Source of the DNA: Lysobacteraceae bacterium | GTDB lineage: Bacteria > Pseudomonadota > Gammaproteobacteria > Xanthomonadales > Xanthomonadaceae | Reading direction: 5' to 3' | Length of the DNA: 6,214 nt | Assembly (NCBI GenBank): GCA_003449195.1 | Contig: DMID01000116.1 | Span: forward strand, 1 to 6,214 | In this document: one piece after another, positions 1 to 5,717 of the stretch | Layout of the letters: each line of letters starts with the position of its first letter | How positions within the stretch are numbered: position 1 is the first letter of the stretch | Made by a program: the position numbers and the translations under genes | Notes under the pieces: generated by a model | What the model saw: only the letters and a program-made list of their open reading frames with translations | What the model was told of the DNA's origin: nothing | The model's database searches: none

Positions 1-259
1 CGGCATCCGCCGCGGCACCGACGTGCTCAAGGCGCTGGCGCTGGGCGCGGATGCGGTGCTGCTTGGCCGTCCCTACGTGCATGCGCTGGCGGTGGCCGGC
101 TCGGTCGGCGTGGCGCACGTGCTGCATCTGCTGCGGGTCGAGCTGGAGTCGGCCATGGCGCTGACCGGTTGCCGGCGCCTGTCCGACATCGGCCCCGGGC
201 TGATCCATGCGCCGGACTTGCAGCGGTTGCTCAACGGCGGCGGCATGCCGACGGCCTGA
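1..259 (+). CDS. FMN-dependent alpha-hydroxy-acid oxidase/dehydrogenase, C-terminal part (5' end outside window)
   Basis: Only the last 85 residues are visible, read in the frame beginning at base 2 and ending at the TGA at 257-259. They begin GIRRGTDVLKALALGADAVL and continue with LGRPYVHAL, the C-terminal FMN-phosphate-binding end of the (beta/alpha)8 barrel of the glycolate oxidase/L-lactate dehydrogenase family. In that family the GG-x-R stretch and the later GR pair hold the FMN phosphate. The following helices, with LESAMALTGCRRLSDIG, are also typical of the family. These flavoenzymes oxidise an L-2-hydroxy acid to the 2-oxo acid, passing electrons to oxygen or the quinone pool. The catalytic His/Arg region lies upstream and is not visible, so lactate, glycolate, mandelate or another substrate cannot be distinguished, and no lldD symbol is assigned. 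The GTG at base 23 is an internal Val codon, not the start. The family call is strong; the substrate is unknown. Confidence 0.9.
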   Translation, partial: GIRRGTDVLKALALGADAVLLGRPYVHALAVAGSVGVAHVLHLLRVELESAMALTGCRRLSDIGPGLIHAPDLQRLLNGGGMPTA

Positions 260-312
260 TCGGCTGCGTTGTCTTGACGGCAATGCCGGGCGATGCCCGA
301 CGCGGCGCAGGC

Positions 313-340
313 CGGAGCGCTTCCCTGCAAGCCCGCTCCG
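313..340. terminator. Hairpin in the convergent 3' region
   Basis: The outer 7-bp arms CGGAGCG (313-319) and CGCTCCG (334-340) pair exactly. CTT (320-322) and AAG (329-331) extend the stem inside, past a 2-nt CC bulge, leaving a 6-nt loop. A shorter GC-rich hairpin, CGGGC-GAT-GCCCG, lies just upstream at 287-299. There is no poly-T tract, so intrinsic termination is not demonstrated. A role as an RNA 3'-end stabiliser or a weak bidirectional terminator is inferred from its position. Confidence 0.35.
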
Positions 341-361
341 AGCGGCGATACCTCCCCAAGC

Positions 362-390
362 GGCTGCGTGACCAGGACTTGGTCGCAGCC
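362..390. terminator. Hairpin in the convergent 3' region
   Basis: GGCTGCG (362-368) pairs exactly with CGCAGCC (384-390). After a 2-nt TG bulge, ACCA (371-374) pairs with TGGT (380-383), closing a 5-nt GGACT loop. This makes an 11-bp stem with one bulge, about 100 bases after the oxidase stop codon. No T-run follows on either strand, so it is a candidate 3'-end structure and not a canonical intrinsic terminator. Confidence 0.35.
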
Positions 391-503
391 TGACATGCCG
401 TGGGCGCCTCCATCGGACGCGTTCCTTGCGTGCGCGATCAAATCTGCGATGAGGGCCGGCGCCGTCACTGCTCCCGCCGCAAGCTGCCGGCTCCGCCGTG
501 GCC

Positions 504-1124
504 TCATCGCACCGGCAGGCGATGACGCAGCAACAGGCGCCGCAGGCTGCGGGCATCGCGGACGGTATCGGCTTGCAGTCCGCAGGCACGGGCGCCGCGC
601 ACGTTGACGAACAGGTCATCGACGAACAGCGTGCGCGCCGGGCTGGCATCTAGCACGGCCAGGGCGCGGCGATACGCCTCCGCTGCGGGCTTGCGCAGGC
701 CGAGCATGCCGCTGGCCAGCACGCGCCCGTCCAGCAGCGGGAACAGCCCGGGTGCGATGGTGCGGACCACGGCCTCGATCAACGGGCCGTTGTTGGTCAG
801 CACCGCCACCCCGGCATGGCCGGACAAGCTGTGGATCATCTCGACCACGGCCGGCCGTACCCGGGTGCCCGCCACCCGTGCGGCAATCCAGCTGGCGGCA
901 TCGACCGGTTGGCCGATGGCTTCGCTCAAGCGCGCCAGATACGTGGCGGTATCCAGCCGGCCCGCGTCGTAAGCCGCTTCCAGCCCTTCCTCGAACAACA
1001 CCCGATGCATTCGCTCCGGTGCAGCGCCGCAGGCCATGGCCAACGCGGCGATGCGGCGCGGCCGTGCGTAGTCGGCGATCACGCCGTCGAAGTCGAACAG
1101 CACCAGATCCGGAGGTACGGGCAT
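504..1124 (-). CDS. HAD-superfamily hydrolase (phosphatase-like), 206 aa
   Basis: A complete small haloacid-dehalogenase-like hydrolase, probably a cytoplasmic phosphomonoesterase. All four HAD motifs are visible: motif I as FDFDGV, with the nucleophile Asp11 and the general acid/base Asp13; motif II as LTNNG, with Thr110; motif III Lys145 in LRKPAAEAY; and motif IV as FVDD, with Asp169/Asp170 for Mg2+, followed by the usual N-x-x-GA-x-x-x-G segment. Residues 16-90 between motif I and the core form a helical cap (subclass I), and there is no signal peptide. The length is normal for the group. The layout resembles YihX/epoxide-hydrolase N-domain-like or 2-haloacid-dehalogenase-like enzymes, but the substrate cannot be assigned. 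The ATG at 1122-1124 directly precedes motif I; no clear Shine-Dalgarno is seen upstream, so the start is likely but not certain. The gene is divergent from the TonB receptor gene, so the two may share a control region. The C-terminal tail is rich in Arg and Leu. Confidence 0.9.
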   Translation of the reverse strand: MPVPPDLVLFDFDGVIADYARPRRIAALAMACGAAPERMHRVLFEEGLEAAYDAGRLDTATYLARLSEAIGQPVDAASWIAARVAGTRVRPAVVEMIHSLSGHAGVAVLTNNGPLIEAVVRTIAPGLFPLLDGRVLASGMLGLRKPAAEAYRRALAVLDASPARTLFVDDLFVNVRGARACGLQADTVRDARSLRRLLLRHRLPVR

Positions 1125-1142
1125 GGGGGCGGGCGAGCCGGG

Positions 1143-1195
1143 CGGGTGGGCAAGGATACCGGCCCGGCTGCCTACCCGTGCCGCGGGCCTACCCG
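1143..1195. repeat. Three copies of a 9-bp motif: candidate operator or hairpin
   Basis: The word GCCTACCCG occurs as a direct repeat at 1170-1178 and 1187-1195, starts 17 bases apart. A near-exact inverted copy, CGGGTGGGC, lies at 1143-1151. The inverted copy and the first direct copy can also form a 10-bp stem (1143-1152 with 1169-1178) containing one G-U wobble when transcribed rightward. Repeated sites of this kind often mark regulator binding. The alternative is a transcript hairpin or chance in GC-rich DNA. No binding factor can be named. Confidence 0.4.
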
Positions 1196-1243
1196 CCGCA
1201 GAGGGCGCGCAACCGGCCCGGAATGGTTAGGTTTTCGTTCACG

Positions 1244-1283
1244 CGGCGTGCGTCCGGGATCACAGGGGACCACCGGCACGCCG
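1244..1283 (+). promoter_or_regulatory. Inverted repeat in the probable 5' leader of the receptor mRNA
   Basis: CGGCGTGC (1244-1251) is exactly complementary to GCACGCCG (1276-1283). Inside it GTCC (1252-1255) can pair with GGAC (1267-1270), leaving a small unpaired bulge on the right side and an 11-nt loop. The structure ends about 30 bases before the GAGG ribosome-binding site of the receptor gene. If transcription starts upstream it would be a leader hairpin. It could instead be a DNA-level palindrome. Function is unknown, and it matches no riboswitch I recognise. Confidence 0.3.
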
Positions 1284-1323
1284 CCCTCCCCCGCACGCAA
1301 CACCAATCGCACGAGGTCATTCA

Positions 1324-4086
1324 ATGGGCAAGCGCATCAGGTTGGGACGTCTGGCTGGTTCGGTTTCAAGGGCTCTGCATGTGAACGCGGCTGGTTTGCC
1401 GGCCTTGTCGATGGCGGTGCTGGTAGGTGCCGGCGCCTTCGCCGGGCAGGCCCGCGCAAACGGGGCGGACAGCCCCTCAGGCGAGGACAAGGCCAAGACC
1501 CTCGACACGGTCACGGTGATTTCCACCGGTACCCGCAAGGCGGATATGGCGGTGACCGACAGCCCGGCGCCGATCCAGCTGGTCAGCACGGAGCTGCTCA
1601 AGCAGACGGCCGCGCCTGACCTGATGAACGCGATCGCCAACCAGGTGCCGTCGTACAACGCCAACCAGGTCGGCGGCGACATGGCCAGCCAGACCCTGAC
1701 CGCTTCGCTGCGTGGCCTGACGGCCAACCACACGCTGATCCTCGTCAACGGCAAGCGCCGCCACGTCACCTCCAACTTCGGCGTGGCCGGCAGCGGCGAA
1801 ATGGCGACCGACCTGTCGTACATCCCGACCTCGGCCATCGACCACGTCGAAGTGCTGACCGACGGCGCAGCCGCGCTGTATGGTTCCGACGCCATCGCCG
1901 GCGTCATCAACATCATCCTCAAGAAGAACCACGAAGGCGGCGAAGTGAACGCCGGTTACGCCGGCTATGCCGATGGCGGCGGCGGCACCGATTCGTGGAG
2001 CGGCAACATCGGGCTGGGTGGCGAGAATGGCTTCGTCAGCATCAGCGCCGAAGTGGAGAACCGCATGTCGGTCTACCGCTTCTCCAACCCGAGCTATGCC
2101 AACTGCCTGCTCGACATCGCCGCCTGCCAGGCTTACGCGACGGCCAACGGTCGCGGCGACCTGCTCAGCCGCATCGCCAACGACCAGGGTGCGTTGCTGA
2201 ATTCGCGCTTCCCGGGCCTCAATGCCTGGTTGAATCCGCCGGAAGTGCACCGCAAGGTCGCCATGTTCAATGCGGGCTACAGCTTCGAAAATGGCGTCGA
2301 TTTCTATGCTTTCGGCAGCTACGGCAAGAAGAGCGCATCCTCCGAGGAAAACTACCGCCGTCCGTCGCAGGATGGCGGCTACACCGATCCGGTCACCGGC
2401 GAGGTCAAGCACAAGTACGCGCTGGGCTTCAATCCGTCCGAGGCTTCGGAGGAATACGACTACGACCTGACCGCGGGCCTGAAGGGCGACGCGGCCGGCT
2501 GGCTGTGGGACGTGTCCACCAGCTACGGCCGCAACCAGATGGACGTGTACACCCGCAACACGATGAACTTCTCGCTGTGGCAGGACTACGGCTATTCGCC
2601 GGAGAGCTTCTACGACGGCACGTTCTATTCCACGCAGTGGACTACCGATGCCAGCGTCACCAAGGATTTCGACGTGGGCCTGTCCTCGCCGATGATCTTC
2701 AACGCGGGCGTGGAATACCGCCGCGATGGCTACGGCATCGAGGCCGGCGAGCCGACGTCCTACTACGGCGCGGGCGCGTCCTCCTTCCCGGGCTACAACC
2801 CGCTGGGCGCGGGCGACTACTCCCGCCACAGCTACGCCGTGTTCGCCGACGTGGTGTTCAACCCCACCGACAAGTGGCTGATCGACGTGGCCGGCCGCTA
2901 CGAGAACTTCAGCGACTTCGGCAGCAAGTCGGTGGGCAAGTTCACCACGCGCTACGACTTCACCGATGCCTTTGCGGTACGCGGCACGTTCAGCACCGGT
3001 TTCCGCGCCCCCAACATGGGCGAGAACTACTACACCGCCATCCAGGTCAGCCCGACCGGTGCCACCGCCACCTTGGCCGGCTCCTCGATCGGCAGCGGCC
3101 TGAAGCCGGAAACCAGCAAGAACCTGTCGCTGGGCTTCGTGTTCAAGCCGATCGAAAACCTGACCTCGACCCTGGATTTCTACCAGATCAAGATTTCCGA
3201 CCGCACCACCATCGGCTCCTTCTCGTATTCGCAGGCGCAATCGGCGGCCACCGTCACCGGCCGTACCACCGGCACCTGGAATGCCGACTTGCCCGACCCG
3301 GCCGACAGCAACGGCGACGGCGTCCCGGACGACAGCTACAACCAGATCCTCGGCGAGGCGCTGGTGGCCGGCGGCTTCATCAGCCAGTGGAATGACCCGA
3401 CCGCGCCGGGCGGCAGCTTTGACCAGACCGCGCGCGCCAACATCAACCTGAGCTTCTTCACCAATGCGCTGGACACCAAGACCTCCGGCGTGGACTGGGT
3501 GACCAACTACACCACCGGGTTCGACTGGGGTTCGATCGACTGGTTGCTGGCCGCCAACTACAACAAGACCGAGGTGACCCGCGCCGGCCGTGCGGCGGGC
3601 TTCGAGAGCATTCCGCTGTTCACCGGGGCGAGCGTCTACAACATCGAGCACGCCAGCCCGAAGTTCCGCGTGAACCTGGCGGCCACGTTCAACTGGCAGA
3701 AGTTCACCCTGACCCTGCGCGAGTCCATCTACGGCCCGCAGACCCAGGTCAGCAGCCTCTCCGGTTACGAGTCGCTGGCTGGCCAGCTTGACACCATCCA
3801 GCTCGACGGCGGCGACTACTACAAGCTGAAGATCGAGACGATGGCGACCACCGGCTTCGACCTGAGCTTCAAGCCCAACGATTCGTGGACGCTCAGCGTG
3901 GGTGGCGACAACGTGTTCAACAAGTATCCGGACAAGATCCCGTCCGCCGTGTGGAACTACGATGTGGCCAACTACCAGAACGGCAACAATCAGTACATCG
4001 CCAGCAGCGATTACGCCGGCTTTACCGGCAGCCCGATCGGTTACTTCGGCGCGCGCTACTACGCCAAGCTGACCTACCGGTTCTGA
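1324..4086 (+). CDS. TonB-dependent outer-membrane receptor, 920 aa
   Basis: A complete outer-membrane active transporter that would bring an unknown ligand into the periplasm using TonB-ExbBD energy. Residues 1-45 form a long signal peptide: a basic start (MGKRIRLGR), a hydrophobic core near 25-41, and probable cleavage after QARA. A TonB-box-like TLDTVTVI stretch lies near 59-66, with no STN signalling domain before it. The plug domain spans about 80-200, with SLRGL at 128-132, LVNGKRR at 140-146 and DGAAALYGSDAIAGVINI at 180-197. The rest is a beta-barrel rich in aromatic and Gly residues, with a GFRAPN motif and a C-terminal YYAKLTYRF ending in the terminal Phe needed for outer-membrane assembly. 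Length is normal for large receptors of this type. The ATG at 1324 follows GAGG (1313-1316) by 7 nt and is preferred because later Met codons would remove the basic n-region. The only two cysteines are Cys261 and Cys268. A DSNGDGVPDD calcium-type loop sits at 661-670. Such receptors take siderophores, vitamins, sugars or peptides; the ligand here is unknown. Confidence 0.96.
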   Translation: MGKRIRLGRLAGSVSRALHVNAAGLPALSMAVLVGAGAFAGQARANGADSPSGEDKAKTLDTVTVISTGTRKADMAVTDSPAPIQLVSTELLKQTAAPDLMNAIANQVPSYNANQVGGDMASQTLTASLRGLTANHTLILVNGKRRHVTSNFGVAGSGEMATDLSYIPTSAIDHVEVLTDGAAALYGSDAIAGVINIILKKNHEGGEVNAGYAGYADGGGGTDSWSGNIGLGGENGFVSISAEVENRMSVYRFSNPSYANCLLDIAACQAYATANGRGDLLSRIANDQGALLNSRFPGLNAWLNPPEVHRKVAMFNAGYSFENGVDFYAFGSYGKKSASSEENYRRPSQDGGYTDPVTGEVKHKYALGFNPSEASEEYDYDLTAGLKGDAAGWLWDVSTSYGRNQMDVYTRNTMNFSLWQDYGYSPESFYDGTFYSTQWTTDASVTKDFDVGLSSPMIFNAGVEYRRDGYGIEAGEPTSYYGAGASSFPGYNPLGAGDYSRHSYAVFADVVFNPTDKWLIDVAGRYENFSDFGSKSVGKFTTRYDFTDAFAVRGTFSTGFRAPNMGENYYTAIQVSPTGATATLAGSSIGSGLKPETSKNLSLGFVFKPIENLTSTLDFYQIKISDRTTIGSFSYSQAQSAATVTGRTTGTWNADLPDPADSNGDGVPDDSYNQILGEALVAGGFISQWNDPTAPGGSFDQTARANINLSFFTNALDTKTSGVDWVTNYTTGFDWGSIDWLLAANYNKTEVTRAGRAAGFESIPLFTGASVYNIEHASPKFRVNLAATFNWQKFTLTLRESIYGPQTQVSSLSGYESLAGQLDTIQLDGGDYYKLKIETMATTGFDLSFKPNDSWTLSVGGDNVFNKYPDKIPSAVWNYDVANYQNGNNQYIASSDYAGFTGSPIGYFGARYYAKLTYRF

Positions 4087-4208
4087 TCCGCCATGTCGTG
4101 TACCGCATGTTGCAACACAGGAGATGGACTGCCGGGGACGTCCGTGCGTCGTCGATCGTTCCCAATCCAGTCGATGGCCCTGACAGCCTCATGATGTGAG
4201 ATGTGACC

Positions 4209-4243
4209 AAAGCCCTTCCGTTGCGGCGGAAGGGCTTTCTTCT
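4209..4243 (+). terminator. Intrinsic terminator-like hairpin after the receptor gene
   Basis: AAAGCCCTTCCG (4209-4220) and CGGAAGGGCTTT (4227-4238) form a perfect 12-bp stem with the 6-nt loop TTGCGG. The pyrimidine-rich run CTTCT follows, so the 3' side reads TTTCTTCT. This is close to a rho-independent terminator on the + strand, with an interrupted U-tract that may allow partial read-through. It would end or attenuate the receptor transcript before the aminotransferase gene. Confidence 0.75.
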
Positions 4244-4329
4244 GAAAAAGTTTCGGATGGTTATTTCCAGATTCCGCAAAATCATCAGCCGTACCGCCCG
4301 TTCCGCTCCGCCCTGTCCCAACCGTTCCC

Positions 4330-4335
4330 AGGAAA
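4330..4335 (+). promoter_or_regulatory. Ribosome-binding site fixing the aminotransferase start
   Basis: AGGAAA lies with its AGGA core (4330-4333) 7 nt before the ATG at 4341. The reading frame stays open upstream to about 4203, but that part overlaps the terminator hairpin and would place 46 extra residues before the twin-arginine motif. This site plus the Tat leader fixes the start at 4341. Confidence 0.7.
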
Positions 4336-4340
4336 ACGCC

Positions 4341-5582
4341 ATGACTTCATCCCTTTCCCGCCGTTCGTTCCTGCGTGGCTCGGCCATGCTGGCCGGTGCC
4401 GCTGCCAGTGCCGGTCTGCCGACGCTGGCGCTTGCCAAAAAGTCCCCTGCCGCACCGGCCGCCGTTGCCGATGGCGACGTGAGCAAGCTGCCGGCGGTGG
4501 AAATTGCCGCCAACGAATACTGGACCGGCCCGTGCGATGCCGCGCAGAAGGCCATGGTCGCCATCGTTCCGCAGGGCAACCGCTACCTGTTCAAGGAGCT
4601 GGCGCCGAAGGTGTACGAGACCCTCGTCTCGCACTGGAACCTGCCGGGCCGCGAGAGCGTGATTGCCTACCACGGTTCGACTCCGCCGCTGACCAACGTG
4701 ATGCTGGCCTACACCGGCCCGGACAAGCCGCTGATCACCGCCGACCCGACGTTCGAATCCGGTTGGGAAGCTGCTGCCAGCACGGGTGCCAAGGTGATCA
4801 AGATCCCGGCCCGCAAGGACGATTCGCACGACGTCCAGGCCATGTGCAAGAAGGCCAATGAAGTCGGCGCGGGCGTGCTTTACATCTGCAATCCGAACAA
4901 TCCGACCGGTGCGATCACCGCGCGCGCGGACATCGAATATGCGCTGGCGAACAAGCCGGCCGGTTGCGTGCTGGTCGTCGACGAGGCTTACATCGACTTC
5001 TCCGACAATGCCGAGACCGTGATCGATATCGCCGCCAAGACGCCCGATGTGCTGGTGCTGCGCACGATGTCCAAGCTGTACGGCATGGCGGGCACGCGCT
5101 TCGGCTATGCCATTGGCACGCCGGACGTGCTCAAGGGGCTGCGCCACTTCGGCGTCAACTCGCTGTCGGTGGTATCGATGGCCGCCGCGATCGCCAGCCT
5201 CAACGATCCTGACGTGATCCCGAGCCGTCGCGCGCTGAACAAGAAAACCCGCGAAGAGACCGTGGCCTTCATCAACAAGCTGGGCTACAAGACCACCAAG
5301 TCCGAGTCCAACTGCTTCCTGGTCGACGTCAAACGCCCGGCCCGCGGGTTCCAGGACGACATGTCCACCTGGGGCGTGATGGTCGGCCGCAGCTGGCCGG
5401 GCTTTCCCAACCAGTCGCGCATCACCATCGGTTCGCCGGAAGAAATGGCGCGCTTCCGCGACGCCTTCGCCAAGGTGGCCAAGGGCCAGAAGGGGCCGCT
5501 GCCGGTGCCGCCGCCGTTCAAGCTGGGCATGGTGGAAGGCGGGATGATGGTGAAGGACGGCGTGATCGTCGGCTTCGCCTGA
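4341..5582 (+). CDS. Tat-exported PLP-dependent aminotransferase, class I/II, HisC-like, 413 aa
   Basis: A fold-type I pyridoxal-phosphate aminotransferase, resembling histidinol-phosphate aminotransferase, that transfers an amino group between an amino compound and a 2-oxo acid. Residues 1-32 are a twin-arginine leader: SRRSFLRG at 6-13, a mild hydrophobic stretch, and cleavage after ALA at 30-32. The enzyme should therefore fold around PLP in the cytoplasm and act in the periplasm. Key residues are present: the NPNNPTG motif with Asn187, DEAY with Asp214 (PLP ring nitrogen) and Tyr217, Schiff-base Lys245 in RTMSKLYGMAG, Arg253 for the cofactor phosphate, and Arg360 in RITIG for the substrate carboxylate or phosphate. 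Arg350 lies where HisC has a second phosphate-binding Arg. HisC's usual G-x-D-E near 112 reads GSTPPL here, so the substrate probably differs. A Pro- and Gly-rich tail (about 381-413) extends past the normal end. It follows the receptor gene by 254 bp across a terminator-like hairpin. Biosynthetic HisC is cytoplasmic, so a hisC symbol is not used. The class call is strong; the substrate is unknown. Confidence 0.94.
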   Translation: MTSSLSRRSFLRGSAMLAGAAASAGLPTLALAKKSPAAPAAVADGDVSKLPAVEIAANEYWTGPCDAAQKAMVAIVPQGNRYLFKELAPKVYETLVSHWNLPGRESVIAYHGSTPPLTNVMLAYTGPDKPLITADPTFESGWEAAASTGAKVIKIPARKDDSHDVQAMCKKANEVGAGVLYICNPNNPTGAITARADIEYALANKPAGCVLVVDEAYIDFSDNAETVIDIAAKTPDVLVLRTMSKLYGMAGTRFGYAIGTPDVLKGLRHFGVNSLSVVSMAAAIASLNDPDVIPSRRALNKKTREETVAFINKLGYKTTKSESNCFLVDVKRPARGFQDDMSTWGVMVGRSWPGFPNQSRITIGSPEEMARFRDAFAKVAKGQKGPLPVPPPFKLGMVEGGMMVKDGVIVGFA

Positions 5583-5600
5583 GTCCGGCCGGACTTGGGC

Positions 5601-5633
5601 AAGGCAACCGGGCGCGGATTGCCCGGTTGCCTT
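5601..5633. terminator. Perfect 13-bp-stem hairpin after the aminotransferase gene
   Basis: AAGGCAACCGGGC (5601-5613) pairs exactly with GCCCGGTTGCCTT (5621-5633) around a 7-nt GCGGATT loop, 18 bases past the stop codon. Only TT closes the 3' side and no longer U-tract follows on either strand. It may stabilise the mRNA 3' end, or act as a weak terminator for either converging gene. Confidence 0.55.
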
Positions 5634-5674
5634 CGGTGCCTGGGGTGACTTCGGCCTTGGGTTCCCCGGATATC

Positions 5675-5701
5675 AGCCCCTGCCACGAGCAGGGGCTTTT
5701 T
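5675..5701 (+). terminator. Rho-independent terminator (+ strand)
   Basis: AGCCCCTGC (5675-5683) and GCAGGGGCT (5689-5697) form a perfect 9-bp stem with the 5-nt loop CACGA, followed directly by TTTT (5698-5701). The T-run is on the + strand only, so it ends rightward transcription from the aminotransferase gene before it enters the opposing regulator gene. Confidence 0.88.
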
Positions 5702-5717
5702 CGTCTGTGGCCGCCGA

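Larger units (their letters stand above)
260..503. other. Convergent intergenic region, no gene seen
   Basis: This stretch separates the end of the hydroxy-acid oxidase gene (+) from the end of the HAD hydrolase gene (-). The open frames crossing it have no recognisable protein signature and no convincing ribosome-binding site. It holds three inverted repeats (287-299, 313-340, 362-390) but no T-run after any of them. It most likely serves as the shared 3' region of the two converging transcripts. Confidence 0.6.
1125..1323. promoter_or_regulatory. Divergent promoter region between the HAD gene and the receptor gene
   Basis: The 199 bases between two divergently transcribed start codons must hold promoter signals for both. 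The most AT-rich patch is about 1223-1240, which would suit a promoter core for the receptor gene, but no good -35/-10 pair can be picked out. On the - strand, TATCCT (complement of 1153-1158) matches a -10 box at four of six positions but has no -35 partner. The region also contains repeated 9-bp motifs and an inverted repeat just before the receptor start, listed separately. Confidence 0.5.
4087..4340 (+). promoter_or_regulatory. Intergenic region between the receptor and aminotransferase genes
   Basis: These 254 bases hold a strong hairpin at 4209-4238 and then about 100 bases of leader before the aminotransferase start. The stretch 4244-4285 is AT-richer than its surroundings and could carry a separate promoter. 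The best -10-like word is CAAAAT (4277-4282), with only a poor -35 candidate (TTCGGA, 4252-4257) at 19-bp spacing. No small gene is supported in 4087-4208. Confidence 0.4.
5583..5717. other. Convergent terminator region
   Basis: This 135-base gap between the aminotransferase gene (+) and the LuxR-type gene (-) is built mainly of inverted repeats. It opens with the perfect 12-bp palindrome GTCCGGCCGGAC (5583-5594), then a 13-bp-stem hairpin and a canonical intrinsic terminator, both listed separately. No coding sequence is supported. Confidence 0.6.

Noticed and set aside
504..1124. HAD hydrolase as a histidinol-phosphate phosphatase partner of the HisC-like enzyme
   Set aside because: The gene is on the opposite strand, its motifs are generic for the superfamily, and the aminotransferase is exported while this protein has no signal peptide.
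1256..1294. MalT-box-like words (GGGAT, GGGGA, and GGGGGAGGG on the - strand) before the receptor gene
   Set aside because: They match the GGGGA-K-GAGG consensus only in part, and G-runs are expected by chance in this base composition.
1995..3395. 466-codon + strand open frame overlapping the receptor gene
   Set aside because: Arg/Gln/Leu-rich low-complexity translation in a shifted frame of a clear receptor gene; no independent start signal.
1477..3651. Long (724-codon) open frame antisense to the receptor gene
   Set aside because: Its product is Gly/Val/Ala/Arg-rich with no domain signature, as expected from a complementary frame in GC-rich codon usage. The + strand receptor accounts for the sequence fully.
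4252..4282. Sigma-70 promoter TTCGGA/CAAAAT for the aminotransferase gene
   Set aside because: Three of six and four of six matches at 19-bp spacing are too weak to call as a defined promoter; mentioned only as a possibility.
4203..4340. 46-residue upstream extension of the aminotransferase
   Set aside because: It would begin inside the terminator hairpin, has no ribosome-binding site, and would bury the twin-arginine motif. The ATG at 4341 has AGGA at good spacing.
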